A DNA stretch of 64,000 bases from Tillus elongatus. Taxonomy: Eukaryota > Arthropoda > Insecta > Coleoptera > Cleridae. Below the pieces are notes generated by a model. That model was not told the DNA's origin. It saw only the letters and a list, made by a program, of their open reading frames with translations, and did no database searches. The stretch spans positions 84,083,835 through 84,147,834 of the forward strand of contig OZ023268.1 in the NCBI GenBank assembly GCA_964006375.1. Direction: 5' to 3'. A program made the position numbers and the translations under genes. This document shows, one piece after another, positions 1-10,619 of this stretch; the stretch's first letter is position 1, and the number at the start of each line of letters is the position of its first letter.

Positions 1-470
1 GTGCGTACCCACATGTCATTGGTTATCCCTCAAGAAAAAAAACGGGTAAGCCAATGATATATATTTTTATTTTTCATTTTTTTGGATCTTACTTTCATTC
101 GTGAACAAAATGACTTTCTTGATAATTTTCTGTACGGCGCTTATTTTACGAGTAAGCAATGAATCAGGTAAGGTTTTTAGAACACAATTCGTGATTTTTA
201 ACCAGTCGTTGTCTGGTAAAAAATGGCAATGATACACTTTTATGCCTCCATTACCCTGACTACACGCACGACATCTTTTTAATATGGAAAATTTAATGTC
301 TTGTTAATTTTTGTACGACGATTATCTTTGTTGTATTTTAGTAAGTACTAGTCTGGTTTGCCAAAGTTGTCATTAAGTGTCACTTGACGTTTAGGTTAAC
401 AAGTTATTATTTTGAATAGGTGTAATTGGTAAACTTTATAAAATTGCAACATTTTCTACACTTTCACTTC
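1..470. other. AT-rich stretch, nothing recognised
   Basis: No coding motif, RNA gene or clear repeat was recognised. The stretch is AT-rich with many stops in all frames. Confidence 0.5.
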
Positions 471-475
471 TTATA

Positions 476-620
476 ATGGAGTACACCTCAGAAGAGTATG
501 CAGATATAATTTTTATCACTGATGGATTAGCCTATTCAATTGTTATGGTAGAATACGCGCCTTACATAGCAGCCTACACATGCGAAGTTTCAGCAAAATA
601 TATGTGCTACTTTTTAAAAA
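476..620 (+). pseudogene. Possible mariner transposase N-terminal relic
   Basis: A short reading frame opens with MEYTSEEYADIIFI, which resembles the first helix-turn-helix segment of insect mariner-like transposases (MEY..EEYADML.I..). Similarity fades after about 45 residues, and the downstream sequence has no DDE core before the next element starts near 774. It could be chance. If real it is a small deletion relic of a second mariner family. Confidence 0.25.
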
Positions 621-773
621 ATTGGGAAATTTTATTTTTTGAAATTCAACTTGAACACTCTGTATCTTTTTAATGAAGCATTATAGGAATTTTTTTATAG
701 GAGATACCCTCTCTAAAATTGTTCAAAGAACATGGGGTTTCATTTTTGGTCACCACTTATGAATCACCCTGTA

Positions 774-2355
774 GAGAGTGACTGGGAAATAATACCAACT
801 CTGTTATTATAAATGTAACACCCTCTATTTAAAACGTAAATTCAATTATGTAATTTTTAAGTTGTTTATTCGTCACAATGAAACATTTATGTACTGAAAC
901 TGAATTCAGTCACATGAATACACTGAAACTATGAATATAATTAGGCTCATTTGTAATGTTGCTAGGTGCCTTATCTATGATAAACTGGACAGTTTTTATC
1001 AAATGTTCTTAAACACTCCGATAAGCGTACGCCTCAATCAACAGAAATTAACATGGTAACTCCAACTGAAAAAAAAAACAAATTGGAGTGTTAACGATGG
1101 TTGGATATGGTAACCGCAAAAGAACACAAGCAGAAGTTGTGGATTTATTTAATCGCGCTTACTGTAATTGGCCTGCGATTACCCAATCTTGTGTAAGAAA
1201 CTTCTAAAGAAAATCAATGAAATAGGAAGTTTACAAGACAGACCAAAAACAGGCAGACTGAAAAGCACTTCTAGTGGTGATGTGACTATAAATGTCTTAG
1301 TTGATTTATAGGACAAGCCCAATCAATCGCTTCGTCAGATGGGACAATAACACAATATGCCTCACATGTCAGTTAAAAAAAATTCAAAAGCGAAAAGATA
1401 CTTCTCTTCAAGATATATCTAGTTCCAGAACCTAGAGAGGGTGATTTTGATAGAAGACCGGAGTTTTGAGAAATTATAATCGAGAGGTGCAATGTTGATC
1501 TCAATTTTGTAAATAATATTCTCTTTTCCGATGAGGCTACATTTATGCTTAATGGCACCGTCAAGGCACAATTGTAGATATTGGTCAACGGACAATCCGC
1601 GGTGGGTAGCTGAAACACACACGCACAGGCCCCAAAAAGTTAACGTTTGAATAGATATCATAGGCCATAATTTCATTGGACCATTTTTCATTAACGAAAA
1701 CCTTACATCAGAACTTTATTTGCAGTTGCTCCGGGACCAAATTATATCTCAATTATAAACCCTGTACCCAAACCGAAAAGACATTTTTTTAGCAGTACGG
1801 TGCTCCCGCACGTTTTGGTTTACAAGTTCGTCCATTTTTGAACCAGACATTTCCAAATCGATGGATAGGAAGAAGAGGTGTAATTGAGTGGCCCGCACGA
1901 TCCCCAGACCTAATACCTTTAGACTTTTATTTGTAGGGTGATCTAAAGAGTAACGTTTGCAGACATCGGCTGGATGATATTGAACATTTGAAGATTAGAA
2001 TTACGAATGAACTTCATGAAATTGATTGGAATACTTTTGATAACGCCTTGCGGGAATTTAGACACAGGCTTGGCTATTGTTTGGCAACTAATGGTCAACA
2101 TTTTGAAGATCTCATAAAGAAGCTAAATCTAATTTTTACTTGTTTATTATCGCTAATTTGTTTTTTGTGTTATGTGATATTATGTACACGCTTTGAAATT
2201 GTAATATAAATACCATAATTCCGTTTATGTAAACGAATAAAAAACTTAAAACTTACATCATCGAATTTATCTCTTAAATGCTTATTAGAATCTGCAAAAT
2301 ATACACGGTGCTCCATTTAAAATAACAAGGTTGGTATTATTTGTCAGCCACCCTG
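774..2355 (+). mobile_element. Decayed mariner-like transposon with matching TIRs
   Basis: The left end (774-830) and the reverse complement of the right end (about 2295-2355) align over about 58 bp, sharing AAATAATACCAAC and TGTTATT. Both ends are flanked by TA (772-773 and 2356-2357), the target dinucleotide of the Tc1/mariner superfamily. The internal transposase frame runs in the same direction but is broken many times. The length of about 1.58 kb is normal for a full-length element of this type, so the copy is old and complete rather than truncated. Confidence 0.8.
1097..2209 (+). pseudogene. Mariner-type transposase, multiply disrupted
   Basis: The frame opens with MVGYGNRKRTQAEVVDLFNR, an N-terminal DNA-binding segment, and meets a stop after about 36 codons. 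Later segments in shifted frames are recognisable: a DEATFMLNG-like block near 1530, the strongly diagnostic RWIGRRGVIEWPARSPDLIP near 1860-1920, and a clean C-terminal stretch DDIEHLKIRITNELHEIDWN from about 1970. This motif series is typical of insect DD-D mariner relatives (SPDL.PLDFFLWG..K). The catalytic residues cannot be read in one frame, so the gene is dead. It lies centrally between the TIRs of the host element. Confidence 0.8.
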
Positions 2356-2564
2356 TATAGTTACACACACTTTTTTACTTGACAAAAGTATATTGAACTT
2401 AAATACATCAATATGCCAAGTGTCACAAAAGTATGTTTCATAATTTTAGAAATATTAACAATTTTTGAAAACTGTTTTCAACAACCATTTTTTCAGTAGT
2501 GAATGAAGATAGGAAAAAAAACTTAAAACATAATTAGACCTTAAATTACATGTAAAGTCAGAAA

Positions 2565-2745
2565 ACGCAAAAACATACAGGCGGTTCTATTTGAAATAAA
2601 AATGTTTGTGTGTGTACTATTTCTGAGCCATCCTGTACAGTTACACATACTGTTTTACTTATCAACAGAGTATTAGATTTAAGTACATCAATATACCAAG
2701 CGTCAAAAAATATGTTTACTATTTTTCGAAATATTGGCAATACTC
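2565..2745. repeat. Duplicate of the mariner right end and its flank
   Basis: This segment repeats 2285-2480: both contain a TIR-like block ending CCATCCTGTACAG / CCACCCTGTATAG, then TTACACA..CTTTTTTACTT-like sequence and a shared ATCAATATRCCAAG block. The copies are in direct orientation about 280 bp apart and roughly 80% alike by eye. They are a local tandem duplication covering the transposon end plus flanking DNA, or two nested insertions. Confidence 0.6.
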
Positions 2746-3365
2746 CTCACTTCTTACACCTTGTATATTGTGCACAAAATGACAAAAATTAATTGTACGC
2801 AGGGGAGTAGAAGATTTTTGGCTCAAAAATAATCACATCAGTTTAAGTCAAAATTAAAAGAAACAGAGCGCGCTAAAGTGAAAAATCATATTTCGATTTT
2901 CCCTGATATCTATAAAAATATTTGACATATTGTTTTAAAAAAAGAAAAATTGTATATCGCCAGTTTGTAGCAAAAAATATGTCGAAAAACTTCTGTTACA
3001 ACATTTTTTTTGAATAGCGAATATCTTAGGAAATATAAGTGAATTTCCATACTTTTTTGCTAACCATGTACAGGATGTACCAATCAAAACTTCCCCGCTG
3101 GAAAATAGTGGACTGAACAAAAAGAAAATAAATCCGACATACGTCGAGTTTATTTTCAAGGGGGACAATTTATGACGTAAGGTTTACTGTCTTGGAACCC
3201 TACCCCTTAGGGAGGGGTGTAAAGTACCCTTAAATTTTAAATCGCACCCTATGTTAAGTGACGTCTCATTTTAAAGCTTTCTCAATTCTGCTCACGACAA
3301 CATACGACTTTTTAAATTTCTTAACCAATTAAACTAAGACAATATATCATTGAATGAAAGCATGT
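2746..3365. other. Unassigned repeat-like DNA between mariner relics
   Basis: No gene seen. The part near 2957-3031 recurs in reverse complement at about 6778-6850 (shared TTTGTAGCAAAAAATTTGTCG-type sequence), so it belongs to a dispersed repeat. An ACAGGATGTACCAATC block near 3070 looks like a transposon terminus and may be the end of the mariner relic that follows. Confidence 0.4.
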
Positions 3366-4185
3366 TATTTAATTAAATGTTCAAATTGTTTTCCCTCCAC
3401 TTTCAGGCAATCATAAAATCTTTGTTCCACTACCGAACGAACATTTCGATGCATTTTGGGCGTTATCTGACGACATTCTTCAACAATTTGCCAACGAAGG
3501 TCCTCACGTCAGTTTGGTCGTGTTGCATAAAGTTTCGACTTTAAGTAAGCCCATAGAAAAACGTCTAAGAGTGTTAAATCTGGCGACCTGGGAGGCCAGT
3601 CAGTTGAACCTCTGCGTCCTATCCATTGAATTAATTATTTGAATTACGTACAGCTGCAGCATAATGTGATGGAGGACCATCCTGCTAAAACCACACATCC
3701 TCTTCTGCGAAAGCGTTGTCATTTTTCAATCATTCCACAATCGTCGGGTAGATATGCGTTTCCAGTAGATCCAGATACATGTTTCCAACCGGATTTTCTC
3801 GGTAGAAAGAAAGGCCCTATGAGATGGTCTCCCAGTATGCCCGCCCAAACATTCAATTTTCTCAGTTCCTGCTTATGCGTTTTACGAAAAATCTTGGATT
3901 TTCATCACTGCAGTAGCGGCAATCATAGCGGTTAACTTCACTATCCAGTTAGAACGTACATTCATCGGAAAAACAGATTGGGTACAAAAAGGTTGGATTC
4001 CTTCTGGCACCATCACTCATTTCTTCAGAAAACTGCACGCGCCGATCAGGATTGTCTTCATCAAGTTCCTGTACCAAAGTAATTTTGTATGGGTGATACT
4101 TATTATTTTTTAAGATTTGGCGGCAACCAGCTGCAGAAGTACTTGCAAATTTGGTTTCATTGCGATGTGACTACCTGACTAGCTA
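3366..4185 (-). pseudogene. Mariner-type transposase relic (minus strand)
   Basis: Read on the minus strand, shifted frames give SFDECTF-like FSDECTF near 3960, ENPRFF and NVWAG-like blocks, a QDGPPSHYA block near 3680 (the FQQDGAPPH motif around the second catalytic aspartate), the SPDLTLLDVFLW-type block near 3560, and a C-terminal KQFEHLIK ending at about 3366. The order is that of an insect mariner-family transposase. Frameshifts and stops make it a pseudogene. It resembles the relics at 1097-2209 and 42.9-44.1 kb, so several copies of related families sit in this window. Confidence 0.75.
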
Positions 4186-4629
4186 TCTACTTGACTACCC
4201 TCATTACGTAAGGCCTGCTCACATTTTTTTTAAATAATAACGCCACAGTAAACAAACTCCGCATCCAGAAGTCCTAGACTTGTACGGGAGAAGCTTACAC
4301 ACACATATAGACAAAGGACACCACCCATAACTCATTAGAACCTGGCGTTTCCACATTCGAGTGAAACAGACCGACAGTCTGAACACGGCACTCAAACCCG
4401 CGACATCCTAGTCCAATTTTAGACCTTACTCACCTCGTGAACTGAGATATTCGGCCTGTTTAACATTGATGCTTTCTTTTTGCAACCGATTCAGTTTCCA
4501 AAAATGTATGCATTAAATCCAGGACGTATCGATGCGAAGTGTTTTTCTCAGCATGATGATCATTAAAAGTATATGCTGGTTGTGGTGCACAGTTGTCATT
4601 CTTGTAGAATAAACTAGTTATTTCCACTT
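4186..4629. other. Unassigned stretch
   Basis: Slightly higher GC than its surroundings. A tRNA-promoter-like AACCCGCGACATCC is visible near 4395, but I could not assign a SINE family or gene. Confidence 0.35.
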
Positions 4630-4765
4630 ATTCCACAATATACACATTACATTTTTTTAGTTTATTCACCCTCTGATGACGCTAAATTTGTTAGTGAAAC
4701 GATCGTCAGGTCTGAAAACTGTATTGTGATGAATTCGGTTCTCTAGATTGTACTTATCAGCAGTT
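4630..4765 (+). repeat. Penelope-type terminal repeat, one arm
   Basis: Shares TTAGTGAAACGATCGTCAGG and the following GTGATGAATTCGGTTCTC-type block with the inverted-repeat structure at 15071-15391 and, more distantly, with the palindrome at 34661-34828. Here only one arm is present. The sequence style (CTGATGA...GAAAC) resembles terminal repeats of Penelope-like elements, but no reverse transcriptase is adjacent. Confidence 0.45.
4670..4710 (+). ncRNA. Hammerhead-ribozyme-like motif, copy 1
   Basis: The order of blocks is CCT, CTGATGA, stem arm CGCTAA, loop ATTTG, stem arm TTAGTG, AAAC, GATCGTC, AGG. CCT and AGG could form stem I, and CTGATGA matches the conserved CUGANGA core. GAAAC follows the second core position. 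One extra base between the CUGANGA box and stem II departs from the strict consensus (the C pairs with the G that should begin GAAA). Catalytic activity is therefore uncertain. Hammerheads are known in the terminal repeats of Penelope-like elements. Confidence 0.4.
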
Positions 4766-5545
4766 CTAACCAACAGAATGTCACAAAATCTGATTGACAT
4801 ATTAAGTTGATAGAGAGAAAAGCTTTAGATGCTTTTCAGGGAATTGTTTATAAAAACATTGGAAGGTTCTCCATCATACACAGACTAAATTTAACATGAC
4901 CTTAAACAGGTCCAATGGTATGTTTAGGATAAGGTAGGTTACGCTAAATATTGCAAAATGTATGAAAATTCGCTACTCTGGCGTACTTGCAGAGTCCCGA
5001 CTTTTTCACATCTCTGCTTTACGTGAGTACATGAATTTTAATTCAATGGATGCAATATTACTTTTTAATTGATTGCAAAAATCACAAAAATCTTAAACCT
5101 GACTACCAGCGCTTTGGTGACTTGTAAAAAAAATGTATTCAATTTACCTCGGTACTGATCGATAACGAATCTGCACTATTTTTTTATTTTGTTGCAGATT
5201 TTCAATTTATTGCAAGAAAATTGATATAATCCGCATTCGGGAAATCGCAATCCATACTTCAATTTATAGCGGATGCAGGAAACTTTCGACAAACACATAC
5301 GAATTTTCTGAACTCCAGAATTGCATACCTTTAGGGTTTATGCTTTTATTATTCAGATAAAGCGAAGCTGGCTATATCGATATGAAATACACACACCTTA
5401 AGTAAATCAGTGTTTTGTAACTCAGTTCTGAGCAGCAAAGACCTGATAGTAAAATTCATAGTGACCTAAAGTTGACTGTTACAATTTTTTACATTCGCAG
5501 GTTATGTATTACTTCCACATCGTCACGTGTGGAAGTATCGCATCT
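4766..5545. other. Unassigned stretch
   Basis: AT-rich DNA without a coding frame, RNA gene or repeat that I could link to other parts of the window. Confidence 0.4.
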
Positions 5546-6190
5546 GCGACAAAAATTTCAATTGTTTTTTCGCTTAAACGACGTAGTAAGTATCAAAATA
5601 TAGAGAGAACATGATTTGGTAACGATTTTTTGTTTGTTTGTCGGTCTGTCTGTCTATTTGTAGCCACGATAACTTTAGAACGAATTGAGATATCGCCTTC
5701 AATTTTGGTATACAGTCAGCACTCTACAAACGAACCGTTCGGGTTGTTTTTGGGTAAAATCGCTTTAGCGGGTAGGGGATGAATAGGGGGTGATTTGGTG
5801 AAAATTGACATTTTTGCGTTAAAACACTAGTAATATAACGTTTTAGGGTTTATTTATTACAAAACTTTTAATTTCATCAAGCATCTGGTATTCTAATTAT
5901 AATTAAATTAGGGGTTGGTGGAATATTATTAACAAAAATTTCGAAAGTTTTTTCTGCTTAAATGGCGTAAAAATTCTCTAAACATATAGAAAACTAGATT
6001 ATGGAATGAAAATTTTGTCTGTCGGTCGGTCGGTCTGTCTGTATGTCGGCATGTACGTCTGTCTGTTAATAGATGCAATAACTTTCGAACGAATTGAGAT
6101 ATCAGCTTCAATTTGGTATCCAAAGATGGGGATAACCAAGGGGTGATTTGGTGAAAATTGACATTTTTTCAATAAAATTCAAGTAACATA
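5546..6190. repeat. Two diverged copies of a TCTG-microsatellite repeat
   Basis: Copies at about 5546-5830 and 5932-6190 share ACAAAAATTTC, a TCTG/TCGG microsatellite core, then ATAACTTT.GAACGAATTGAGATATC and CTTCAATTT.GGTAT. The second copy has the longer tetranucleotide run (6016-6067). A GGGGATG..TAGGGGGTGATTTGGTGAAAATTGACATTTTT tail also occurs in both. This is a dispersed repeat with an internal microsatellite, locally duplicated. Confidence 0.7.
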
Positions 6191-6299
6191 ACGTTTTAAA
6201 AGTTTTTTGGTACAGGAATACAAAGATTTTCTTTAGGGTCATGTCATGGGCCCTAAATTCATTCCACGAGAATGTCTTTCTGGAGAGAATAAATTAACA

Positions 6300-6625
6300 C
6301 AGCTATGTGGAAGTTATTATTTATTTTGACACACTTTTATTTTTGTGTGCGCACGGACCCATATGTATTAGGCATTTGCATATACATTTTGTTTCTTTAA
6401 CCTTAGTTTTTCGGCCACAGCTAACGCATTTAGCTCACTTCTTACTTTTTTGAACCCTTGCGTTTTGTTGAAATAAGGTTATTTTACGTGTTCAACATTG
6501 CATGATACACAGAACGTACGGTTTAATGCCCCCCGTCAAAAGGCAGAACGCACCGGCATTCAGCTTTCTCAGACACAATGCTGTGGCCTCATTTGTTTTT
6601 TTTTTTCAGTATGTATTGCATAAAT
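6300..6625 (-). repeat. Diverged, truncated SINE copy
   Basis: Aligns with the SINE copies at 7008-7372 and 34130-34482 through GTTTCTTTAAC, CGTGTTCAACATTGCATG, ACGTACGGTTTAATGCCCCC and CAGACACAATGC. The tRNA-like head present in the other copies is missing, so on the minus strand it is 5'-truncated. It is much more diverged than the other two and was probably inserted earlier. Confidence 0.6.
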
Positions 6626-6663
6626 TAATTAATAATAATTTATTAAAAAGTGTGATATTATAC

Positions 6664-6674
<11 letters not shown>

Positions 6675-6744
<70 letters not shown>
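6675..6744. repeat. (AT)n microsatellite
   Basis: Uninterrupted TA dinucleotide run following a short CATA run. It sits outside any recognised element A copy. Confidence 0.95.
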
Positions 6745-6748
<4 letters not shown>

Positions 6749-7007
6749 TAGTTAAAGTACGAAAAGGCACTTGCATTTCCTCAGATATTCGTTATTCAGA
6801 AAAAATATTTTCACATACGTTTTTCGACAAATTTTTTGCTACAAACTAGCGGTATTTAATTTTTCCTAGCGTAAACAACTTCGTTGCTATGCCAACAAAA
6901 AATGTTTTTAAATGGTGAGGGATGATTTTTTTAATTTTCAGTATGAACGTTTCTTTCTTGATTTAATTGGACTATAAAATTGTAATCGGGTTCCATGAGA
7001 AAAAAAT

Positions 7008-7372
7008 AAGTGTGTGTGTATGTGCATTTTATTTCTTTAACGTCGGCCTATTTCCGCGACTATGGCCAATCACCGATGCCAGAGAGCAGTTTCACCTCAC
7101 TATCCTGGAAATTGTGCCGAACCCCTGTCTTTCTGTAAAGAGGGTAAGGATCTTTAACGTGCCCAACATCGCATGGTCACAGGACCGACGGCTTTACGCC
7201 CCCTCTGAAGGGCGGAACGTGCATACAATCAGCTTGCTCAAATACAATGCCAGAACCTCGGTTGATGTTAATATTACAGTTTCTACTAAAAGTGAAAGGA
7301 GTACCCTGGGATCAAACCCAGTACCCTCGATTCAAAGGCACACGTTCTTGCCCCTGAACCACCGAGGTTCAA
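7008..7372 (-). repeat. tRNA-derived SINE, full-length copy
   Basis: On the minus strand the element begins GAACCTCGGTGGTTCAGGGG, which contains a tRNA A-box-like TGGTTCAGGGG. About 50 bases later comes a GGGTTTGATCCCAG-type B box. The body is shared with 34130-34482 and includes GGGCGTAAAGCCGTCGGTCC and GCACGTTAAAGATCC blocks. It ends in a pyrimidine/purine simple tail. RNA polymerase III promoter boxes at the head plus a common unrelated body are diagnostic of a tRNA-derived SINE. The plus-strand open frame across it has no support as a protein. Confidence 0.8.
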
Positions 7373-7444
7373 AAAAAAAAGAAAAATTATCTAACTCTAA
7401 AGGAAGGTGACAAAACAAGATTAAAATAAAACATCAATAATAAT

Positions 7445-7800
7445 TATTGACTAATAAAATGTTGAAAATATCCATGATTATCAATACAATTGGATTCGCG
7501 TTTCCAACGAATTTATTACATTAATTAAACTGTAATGCACAATCCGTCTTGTTGCGCCAATAATTCTAGCTATTAGGTATTTCAGATTTAATGGCCTGCC
7601 TTTGATGACACATTCTTCAAGTGACTCCCCCAAAAAATGTTAGATGACGTCAAATCAGGAGAGGGAGCAAGCTACGTAAAAGTACCACGGCACCCAATCC
7701 ACTTTTCCGCGAAAACTTTATCCAAATATTGCCAAAAGCGCTCCCAAAATGACTGGGAACTCAGCTTGCTGGAACCAAACTTTATTAACTGGGCCACTGG
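7445..7800 (-). pseudogene. C-terminal relic of a mariner-type transposase
   Basis: On the minus strand, shifted frames give KWIGCRGTFT, SPDLTSSNIF (the SPDL.PLDFFLW block) and LNLKYLIARIIGATRRIVHY, in the order of a mariner-family C-terminus. Only the last third of the protein is represented. It may be an internal fragment of a larger decayed element; TIRs were not found. Confidence 0.55.
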
Positions 7801-8237
7801 AACTACAGCAGGTATAATTTCTTCTATTAATAAATTTAAATATTTTTCAAATGTTAGCCTTAATAAAGAATGGTAATTTTTTTCTCTTTTTTTTCTTCTA
7901 GGAAATCAGATTTAAGTTTTATATTGCCCTATCAAGAAGAGATGCAAAAAAATAGTTGCCACAACAAAGAAGTCGTTAGGCTGGGGAAAATTGATTATGG
8001 CCAGCCTGTATCAGAAAAATACTGCTATATATACAGGCTAGCCACTTTTTATTTAAAATGGGTCACCTCATATTTTGCTGATTATTCAGACTCTGTCAAA
8101 TGCATGCGTTGAACGTCTTGGCAGCACCCTAATCACTTCTTTTAACCTTAATCAACATCTGAGGTGTCACCGACCTAATCGCAATGACTATTATTTTTCT
8201 TAAGTCTGAATCGCGTGTGTTAGTTTTGTGTCTGATT
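7801..8237. other. Unassigned stretch before a LINE 3' end
   Basis: No gene. Opposed CCAGCCTGTATCAG and TATACAGGCTAGCC blocks (8000-8045) form a small imperfect dyad that may be a transposon end. Confidence 0.35.
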
Positions 8238-8346
8238 TTTTTCCTTAGCGCTCGTCCGCGTGTTTGCCGCCTCGATGGCACCGCAGCCTTTGGATTATTG
8301 TGCATGCCTTTTGTCTTTGTACTTCACCTATACCAAAATGACAGTG

Positions 8347-9210
8347 CCTGGGACTAGTCTGCACAGCAGTTGGTAAGGTGAAGTTTTATATTGTTCTGCC
8401 TCCGGTCTAGACTGTCCATAGATCAGTTGCCTTTTGCGGTCCAGAGCTTTACACTCGCACAAGATGTGCTCGGCTGATTCCTCCTCCTCGCCGCAGAGCC
8501 TGTATGCCAGGCCCTCTCGAACAGTCCCATTTTATGCAGGTGTTTCTTGACAGCCACGTGTTCCGTCAAGAGTCCTGTTATGTTCCTGCGCTGTCCTCTG
8601 CTAATATTTATAAGCTCCACAGCTCTCCTTGGACTGGGTTGCCCAATTAATGACTTCCCGTGTTTGATCCCTGGATAATCTGCCCAGTACTCCTTATGCT
8701 GTTCCCTGACCCAGGACTTGATGGTTCCCCTGGACGTGTCTTTCGATATGCCCAGGACCGGTTCTGGTCCCATAAATGGTTCTGCTGATCCCATCTTCGC
8801 GAGACTGTCAGCTTTTTCATTGCCTTTGACCCCCGAGTTATTGGCACCCAGGTGAGGGTGACCTCATTCTGCCCAGCCAGGTCGCTCGTCTCGTCTCGGG
8901 ATTCTTCTTCTTCTTCTTCTCTTCCCAGACTGGAATATAACCGTGAGATACTTAGGGCCTTAAAGGCTGCCTGACTGTCTGTGGCTATGAGGATCAGCTT
9001 GTACAAGATTGAGTACATTTCGGCCTGGAAGACCGTTACATGAGCCCCGAGTGAAATACTGTGACTTACCTTCGGTTCCTCCGAATAAACGGCTGCCCCC
9101 GTCCCACGCTTCCCGCCGGATCCGACCGTGAATCAGACGAGGGCGGCCCGACGTCACACATCCCCCTCCCCTGTGCCTCGCGGTCGGGGATTACCACTGT
9201 AAACTTATTT
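8347..9210 (-). pseudogene. LINE RNase H and C-terminal domain, broken
   Basis: Segments in alternating minus frames match the intact 309-residue frame at 27952-28881. They include LILIATDSQAAFKALS with the second RNase H acidic residue, SDLAGQNEVTLTWVP, and the post-RNase H region WVREQHKEYWADYPGIKHGK followed by SRGQRRNITGLLTEHVAVKK. A TTC microsatellite-like expansion near 8910-8922 interrupts the frame, giving EEEEE. Role: the RNase H domain removes the RNA strand during target-primed reverse transcription. This copy is not functional. Confidence 0.8.
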
Positions 9211-9533
9211 TTCTATCACATTCGCGGGCTCGCAATGTCTGACCTCATTTCAAGCATATGCTCTTTCACGATCTCCTCAATTTTTCAGTGGCCCCTGCAG
9301 CCTGGGCTGGCCTTCAATCTACCATTGCAGGTTAGTCTGTGAAGTCCTACCCTAGCCCCCCCTATGATAACAAAGGGTAGGGAAGACAGATTCAGCAACA
9401 CCTCCATGGCGGCTGTTGGGGTTGCGGTCATGGCCCTGTGATGCGGAGGCAAGACATTGTTTTGATCTTGTGCCCAGTTTTTGGTTGGCAGCGGATTGTG
9501 TCACCTTAGGCCATCAAACCAGTGCCGCTTGTG

Positions 9534-10605
9534 TTAACGATGGTCTGACCACCCTTGTGTGTAGCCAATGGGCCATACTAGGTATCCGTCCCACGCTTTT
9601 CCATATAGCCGCCTAGTGACGGCTAGGGTCATAACTGCCTTGCACAGTATTTTTACAACGTGGCCATTCCAGGTTAGCTTAGAGTCGAATACGACGCCAA
9701 GATATTTTACCTCCCTGGCCATCGAGATGTTTCTACCATATAGAGTGAGAGTTCTGTGGCCCTCCCACTTGCCCCTTCTCGTAAATGGTATGACGGTGGT
9801 TTTCTCCGGGCTCACCCCGAGCCCTTGGCTAACCTTCAACCTTCCCACCATTTTCAGTGCTGCCTGCATGCGCTGCCACACTGTGTAACCTTTCCTCGGA
9901 CTATGATGACAATGTCGTACCCATAGCCCTCCACCTCATACTGTCCTCCCGAGAGCCTCATTAGCAGGTCGTCCACGACTAGGCACCAGAGCAGGAGAGA
10001 CAAAACGCTCCCCTGCGTGCACTCAGCTGCAGCCCCCGCCAACAGAGTCGCCCCCATCCCTGGGAAGGGAACCGATCCACCTGCAACAGGTCTCCTCTAT
10101 TCCACGCTCCCTGTCAGCTGCTAGTACCGATCCGAATGAGGTGTTGCTGAAGTCCCGTCTATGTCTAGGAAGACCACAGCGCCACCTCCCTGTTCTACAG
10201 CGTATTCTCCAGTTTCAGCACCAATTGGTGCAGTGCTGTTTCTGTTTAGACTCGTACTCTGTATGCGTATTGTCCGCAGTGTATAGGATATGATTCCAGT
10301 ACACCGCCCCTGATGTGCCGGTCGAGCAGTTTTTCCATTGTTTTTATCAAGAAGGACATGAGACTTATTAGCCTCAGGGACTTTGCCTTGTTTGTTGGAC
10401 GCCCAGGTTTAGGAATGAATACAACCTAGGCCAGTCGCCATACCCTCGGAATATACCCCAGAGCCAGGCTGGTCCTCATAATGAGGGTAATGGCCGGCGG
10501 CAGTATATCGATACCCTGTTGGAGCATGATGGGCATTATTCCATCAAATCCGGCGATTTGAATGGCTTGTAGCTGCTAATAGCCCATCTGATTATTCTCC
10601 AAGTA
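9534..10605 (-). pseudogene. LINE reverse transcriptase domain, broken
   Basis: Minus-strand segments show the fingers/palm order of a LINE RT: FKSPG.DGIMP-like block near 10540, PKPGR.TK.. near 10410, a VVFLDI(D/E)G-like block near 10170 (first catalytic aspartate region), a CTQGSVLSLLLWCLVVDDLL block near 9990 (normally PQGSVLSP.LW), a degenerate YGYDIVI in place of YADDI near 9910, and KYLGVVFDSKLTW near 9700. The altered YADD box and many stops show that it is dead. Confidence 0.8.
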
Positions 10606-10619
10606 ACCACCCCTTTAGT

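Larger units (their letters stand above)
8238..10605 (-). mobile_element. Degenerate R1/LOA-like LINE, 5'-truncated
   Basis: The 3' end on the minus strand is marked by a T-run at 8238-8244 followed by CTTAGCGCTCGTCCGCG. This matches the 3' UTR of the better-preserved copy at 27866-28887 (GGGCTCGTCCACGGCC). The two share the RNase H and C-terminal coding region closely. This copy extends further 5' and adds most of a reverse transcriptase domain. Stops and frameshifts are frequent. It ends near 10605 against a mariner relic. Confidence 0.85.

Noticed and set aside
6967..7410. 147-codon plus-strand ORF, and a similar 161-codon ORF at 34091-34576
   Set aside because: Both lie over the same tRNA-derived SINE read antisense. 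Similarity between the two ORFs comes from the repeat, not from a protein family.
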